From an uncultured Clostridia bacterium (lineage in GTDB: Bacteria; Bacillota; Clostridia; Oscillospirales; Oscillospiraceae): a stretch of DNA of 8,674 nucleotides. A model generated the notes under the pieces. It was not told the origin of the DNA. It ran no database searches and saw only the letters and a list, made by a program, of their open reading frames with translations. Below, piece after piece: positions 6,522-8,674 of the stretch (its first letter is position 1; the number at the start of each line of letters is the position of its first letter). Location: contig CAMGRA010000033.1 of assembly GCA_946061345.1 (NCBI GenBank), positions 1-8,674 of the forward strand, written 5' to 3'. Both the position numbers and the translations under genes were made by a program.

Positions 6522-6560
6522 AACCTTGCATATTGTCTCACAAGGGGCGGTTGATTCAGC

Positions 6561-6569
6561 TGCTATAAT
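6561..6569 (+). promoter_or_regulatory. Candidate extended -10 of the degV promoter
   Basis: TGCTATAAT on the plus strand is an extended -10 element lying in the left arm of the palindrome. No good -35 stands 16-18 bases upstream, which extended -10 promoters can tolerate. It would give a leader of about 140 nt before the degV ATG. Confidence 0.55.
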
Positions 6570-6596
6570 ATGATACAATTGTATCATATTATAGCA
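6561..6596. promoter_or_regulatory. Perfect 36-bp palindrome, probable TetR operator
   Basis: The left arm TGCTATAATATGATACAA (6561-6578) is followed at once by its exact reverse complement (6579-6596). The core is GATACAATTGTATC. Because it is symmetric it places an extended -10, TGCTATAAT, on each strand. TetR dimers bind palindromes in such divergent regions, so a bound repressor would cover the -10 of both tetR and degV. Confidence 0.88.
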
Positions 6597-6615
6597 TAAT
6601 TCCAATCAATGTCAA
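6588..6615 (-). promoter_or_regulatory. tetR promoter
   Basis: On the minus strand a consensus TTGACA (6610-6615), a 16-base spacer and TATAAT (6588-6593) preceded by TGC form a very strong promoter. Its -10 lies inside the right arm of the palindrome, the expected geometry for autorepression. The leader to the tetR start is about 88 nt. Confidence 0.85.
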
Positions 6616-6718
6616 TCAGACATGATCCTGTCCCGGTAATCGTCCGCGTCATCCGCCGTTTTCAGTCGGTTTTGAGCGCGGAAGGAGGGAGAAAACCTCG
6701 GAAAGGCAGCAATACAGA

Positions 6719-7579
6719 ATGAGAGTCGCAATCGCAACAGATACAAACAGCAGCATCCGGCAGGGGGAAAACAAGGATATTTTTGTACTTCCCATGCCCG
6801 TGATCATCGACGGGAAGACGTATTTTGAGGGGATCGATATTTGCAGCCGTGAGCTTTATGAAGCTATGAAGCAGCACAAGGATATTTCAACCTCCCAGCC
6901 TGCCCCCGGCCAGTTTATTGAGTTTTGGGATCAGATCCTGGCAGCAGGATATGACGAGATCGCCTTTATCCCCATGTCCAGCGGCTTGAGCAGCTCCTGC
7001 AGCAGCGCCGCCCAGATTGCAGAGGACTATGACGGAAAAGTGCAGGTGATCGACAACCACCGGATCTCCGTGACCCAGCGGGAATCGGTTTTCGCGGCCT
7101 TACAGCTTGCGCAGCAGGGTTATAGCGCCCGGGAGATCAAGGCATATCTGGAAGAGCGGGCCTATGAAGCAAGTATTTATATCACGGTCGACTCCATGGA
7201 GTACCTGAAAAAGGGTGGCCGCGTCACCCCCGCAGCGGCGGCCTTTGCAACTGTCCTGAATATCAAGCCCGTGCTGACGGTCCAGGGCGACAAGCTGGAC
7301 ACCTACGCCAAGGCCAGAGGTATGCGCCAGGCAGAGGCGACTATGATCAAGGCCGTCCATCAGGACCGGACCACGCGTTATGCTGATGTCTCCGATCCTC
7401 AGCTTCAGATCGACACCGCAGGGACCATTGAGAGCGAAGAAGCGGCGCAGGAATGGCTGCAGATGGTTCGGGGGGAATTCCCGGGTGCGGCGATCTCCTA
7501 TTATCACCTGCCCTGCAGCATCGCCAGTCATGTGGGAATGAATTCCGTGGCTGTTACCATTACAAAAAAAGAGGTGTGA
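6719..7579 (+). CDS. DegV family fatty-acid-binding protein (FakB-like)
   Basis: A 286-aa protein of normal family length. DegV/FakB proteins bind a fatty acid and present it to the kinase FakA, which makes acyl-phosphate for phospholipid synthesis. Visible motifs: TDTNSS near the N-terminus (7-12), the acid-binding loop STSQPAPG (57-64), SSGLSSSCSSA (87-97), EYLKKGGRV (161-169) and a C-terminal His (271) in SHVG, where FakB proteins have the His contacting the carboxylate. The start is the ATG at 6719; GGAAAGG lies 11 bases upstream, a moderate site, and no better start codon follows the GGAGGG at 6684. No fakA is nearby, which is usual because genomes carry several degV copies. It is divergent from tetR and probably repressed by it. 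A hairpin overlaps the stop codon and a strong terminator hairpin follows. Confidence 0.93.
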   Translation: MRVAIATDTNSSIRQGENKDIFVLPMPVIIDGKTYFEGIDICSRELYEAMKQHKDISTSQPAPGQFIEFWDQILAAGYDEIAFIPMSSGLSSSCSSAAQIAEDYDGKVQVIDNHRISVTQRESVFAALQLAQQGYSAREIKAYLEERAYEASIYITVDSMEYLKKGGRVTPAAAAFATVLNIKPVLTVQGDKLDTYAKARGMRQAEATMIKAVHQDRTTRYADVSDPQLQIDTAGTIESEEAAQEWLQMVRGEFPGAAISYYHLPCSIASHVGMNSVAVTITKKEV

Positions 7580-7592
7580 CCGTTGTCACACC
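7573..7592 (+). repeat. 8-bp hairpin over the degV stop codon
   Basis: GGTGTGAC (7573-7580) pairs perfectly with GTCACACC (7585-7592) around CGTT. The TGA stop (7577-7579) lies in the left arm. No T-tract follows; the true terminator is the next hairpin. Confidence 0.55.
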
Positions 7593-7611
7593 GGAAGATT
7601 CCCGTATAGAT

Positions 7612-7657
7612 ACAACTGCCGTTCCTTTGCGGGAACGGCAGTTGTCTGATTATTTTT
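7612..7657 (+). terminator. degV terminator
   Basis: A perfect 14-bp stem pairs 7612-7625 (ACAACTGCCGTTCC) with 7632-7645 around a 6-base loop. CTGATTATTTTT follows: an imperfect T-tract starting a few bases after the stem. It lies 32 bases after the degV stop. Confidence 0.78.
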
Positions 7658-7695
7658 AACCGCGAGAGTAAATATACTGCAAGATTTCGTGAAGT

Positions 7696-7712
7696 TTGCC
7701 GCAATGCGGCAA
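7696..7712. repeat. 7-bp hairpin downstream of the uncharacterised gene
   Basis: TTGCCGC (7696-7702) pairs with GCGGCAA (7706-7712) around AAT. It lies between the degV terminator and the 3' end of the minus-strand gene at 7796. It could be that gene's weak terminator, but no T-tract follows on the minus strand. The surrounding 7660-7795 holds no supportable gene. Confidence 0.4.
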
Positions 7713-7795
7713 GTGAGACTAAGCTAAGCCGCTGTGACGCGTCGCACTGTGCACAAAGATTGACCAAAAGTAGTGACCTGCTTTCGCCATATGGC

Positions 7796-8281
7796 CTACC
7801 TTTCACGATCCGGCAGGAGTTCATTCCAGCGGTATGTGGCAGCAGCTCCCGGAATATGAAGCTGGCACTCACGGTAATACGGTTTTTTCTTGGAGCGGAG
7901 CGCACAGAGCCACATCTGTTCAAAGTAGGTTCTGTATTGATATATAAATTCGAGTGTGCATTTGCCGCTGTTTACGGCATCCACAAGGTCTTTTAGCGTC
8001 CAATACTCCACCATGGTTTTCTTGAAGAAAGTTTTGGCATATACGTATACACCTACGTCATTTATCTCATCAACATGAAAATCTACCTGTGCGGCATCGG
8101 TTCTGACGGTTTTATTCAAATCATTAGCTTTGTGAAAAGGCGTTACCCAAAAGCCGCCTGAAAAGCAAAACCGAAGCATCTCGTTTGTGCATAGAATTTT
8201 TTCGGCAATACAATCGTGCAGGATCAGTTCTCTTTCATGGTAGTCATCAGGGTCATTGTGCTTGAAAGTTGCGTCGGACAC
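7796..8281 (-). CDS. Uncharacterised protein, 161 aa
   Basis: I cannot assign a function. The protein is soluble, with no signal peptide or membrane segment, and is rich in aromatic residues. It shows an N-terminal acidic stretch, an alternating strand-like region with FSGGFWVTP (about 40-48), a middle region with YVYAKTFFKKTMVEYWTL, and a C-terminal segment KKPYYRECQLHI before a Trp-containing tail. I have an impression that similar short proteins occur in gut Clostridia, but cannot confirm it here. The start is a GTG at 8281, with a strong GGGGAGG 8 bases upstream. Hand-counted GC is about 44%, well below the roughly 60% sampled in neighbouring genes, which suggests acquisition from elsewhere. 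It lies downstream, on the same strand, of the hairpin array and an rRNA operon terminator. Its small size fits a cassette cargo or immunity-type protein, but this is a guess. Confidence 0.8.
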   Translation of the reverse strand: MSDATFKHNDPDDYHERELILHDCIAEKILCTNEMLRFCFSGGFWVTPFHKANDLNKTVRTDAAQVDFHVDEINDVGVYVYAKTFFKKTMVEYWTLKDLVDAVNSGKCTLEFIYQYRTYFEQMWLCALRSKKKPYYRECQLHIPGAAATYRWNELLPDRER

Positions 8282-8307
8282 AGTTGATGCCTCCCCGTTT
8301 CGTTTCT

Positions 8308-8343
8308 ATTCTATATGATACACGATCATTTGTAATAATTCAA
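8308..8343 (-). promoter_or_regulatory. Weak promoter candidates for the uncharacterised gene
   Basis: Two overlapping options exist on the minus strand: TTACAA (8330-8335), 16 bases, TAGAAT (8308-8313); or TTGAAT (8338-8343), 17 bases, TATCAT (8315-8320). The second overlaps the inner border of the hairpin array. Neither is close to consensus, so the choice is uncertain. Confidence 0.4.
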
Positions 8344-8495
8344 TGATATATCGCTGACGCGATATGATATACTTGCCTCGCAAGTATGATATAATATCCG
8401 TTCAATCATATGCCGAAGGCATATATCATCGCACGATAGTGCGAAATTATACCGAAGGTATATCACCCGTTCCGTCTGGAACGGATATCATTGAA
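8339..8495 (-). repeat. Array of six perfect short hairpins within 11-bp inverted repeats
   Basis: TTCAATGATAT (8339-8349) and its exact reverse complement (8485-8495) bound the array. Inside are six perfect hairpins with different arms: 8348-8365 (ATATCGC), 8369-8387 (ATACTTGC), 8408-8424 (ATATGCC), 8429-8444 (TCGCAC), 8448-8462 (TATACC) and 8467-8484 (CCGTTCC). Loops are 3-4 bases and several are joined by GAT or ATAT linkers. On the minus strand two of them become C(UUCG)G tetraloops, the very stable RNA form, suggesting that the array acts as RNA on that strand. The outer repeats could close a multi-branched structure, although they share two bases with the first hairpin. GC is about 39%. 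It lies between the rRNA operon terminator and the uncharacterised gene. Function unknown. Confidence 0.85.
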
Positions 8496-8527
8496 AAAAA
8501 CCTCTTTTGTCGGATAGACAAAAGAGG
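8494..8527 (-). terminator. Intrinsic terminator of the rRNA/tRNA-Asn operon
   Basis: On the minus strand a perfect 11-bp stem (CCTCTTTTGTC with GACAAAAGAGG, 5-base loop) is followed by seven T (A8494-A8500 on the plus strand). It starts 9 bases after the tRNA-Asn CCA end. Confidence 0.93.
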
Positions 8528-8536
8528 CTTCTTTCA

Positions 8537-8612
8537 TGGCTCCCCCTGTTGGACTCGAACCAACGACACACGGATTAACAGTCCGTTGCTCTACCGACTG
8601 AGCTAAGGGGGA
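8537..8612 (-). tRNA. tRNA-Asn, anticodon GUU
   Basis: The reverse complement gives a complete 76-nt cloverleaf. The acceptor stem is TCCCCCT/AGGGGGA and the D arm GCTC/GAGC. The anticodon stem is ACGGA/TCCGT with loop CTGTTAA, and the T arm is GTTGG-TTCGAGT-CCAAC. The discriminator is G and CCA is encoded. Anticodon GUU reads asparagine codons AAC and AAU. It stands 8 bases downstream of the 5S rRNA end with no promoter between, so it is the last gene of an rRNA operon. Confidence 0.97.
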
Positions 8613-8620
8613 ATATTTGT

Positions 8621-8674
8621 GTTGGCGTTACCTATCTTCCCGTGCAGTCGCCCGCAAAGTATTGTCGGCGCAAG
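8621..8674 (-). rRNA. rrf: 5S ribosomal RNA, 3' portion (cut by the window edge)
   Basis: The minus-strand sequence running into tRNA-Asn contains GCCGACAATACTTTGCGGG and then GGGAAGATAGGT before ending near CGCCAAC. The order (GCCGA-x-x-ATACT, GGGAA-x-A-x-AGGT, GCC end) matches the 3' half of clostridial 5S rRNA. About 54 of the usual 115-120 nt are present and the rest lies beyond position 8674. The exact 3' end is uncertain by one or two bases. The 23S and 16S genes would be expected further right. Confidence 0.85.

Noticed and set aside
8339..8495. CRISPR array
   Set aside because: The repeated units are hairpins of different sequence, not identical direct repeats with spacers, and no cas genes are present.
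8537..8612. Integrated element using tRNA-Asn as attachment site
   Set aside because: No second copy of the tRNA 3' end was found near the low-GC segment, and no integrase is present. The GGACTCGAACC shared with tRNA-Thr is the ordinary T-arm.

Overview
The window looks like chromosome from a high-GC member of the Clostridia, probably in or near the Oscillospiraceae/Ruminococcaceae. Evidence: S-layer-homology (SLH) domains, a lipoprotein signal, a DegV protein, strong purine-rich Shine-Dalgarno sites, a short Thermotoga-type S-adenosylhomocysteine (SAH) hydrolase, and a 5S rRNA tail followed closely by tRNA-Asn. Sampled hand counts give about 60% GC in the core genes and about 40-44% in 7796-8520. 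The lineage is inferred, not proven.

Layout, left to right. 1-228 has no gene and holds tandem hairpins, including a perfect 25-bp inverted repeat. 229-409 is a complete minus-strand tRNA-Thr(CGU) unit with promoter, tRNA and terminator. 676-1278 encodes a Crp/Fnr-family regulator. 1444-3105 encodes a secreted protein with three SLH domains fused to a BtuF-like substrate-binding domain. 3178-4416 encodes SAH hydrolase. 4598-5794 encodes a BMP-family (purine-nucleoside-type) substrate-binding lipoprotein. 5960-6493 encodes a TetR regulator, divergent from a DegV fatty-acid-binding protein at 6719-7579. Then comes a lower-GC segment with one uncharacterised gene (7796-8281) and an array of six small hairpins between inverted repeats (8339-8495). 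The window closes with the tail of an rRNA operon on the minus strand: 5S rRNA (partial), tRNA-Asn(GUU), terminator.

How the genes may work together. The SAH hydrolase and BMP-lipoprotein promoters share the dyad GGACAAATGTCC directly upstream of the -35 box, with identical spacing to TATAAT. That is the position of a class II Crp/Fnr activator, and a Crp/Fnr gene lies in the same cluster. I infer a small regulon joining extracellular nucleoside capture, SAH breakdown to adenosine and homocysteine, and perhaps corrinoid capture by the SLH-anchored binding protein. No ABC permease or ATPase gene is present. Separately, a perfect 36-bp palindrome between tetR and degV, carrying an extended -10 on each strand, is very probably the TetR operator.

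The least explained feature is the hairpin array beside the uncharacterised gene. All functional assignments come from reading the sequence and recalled family motifs; no search was run.
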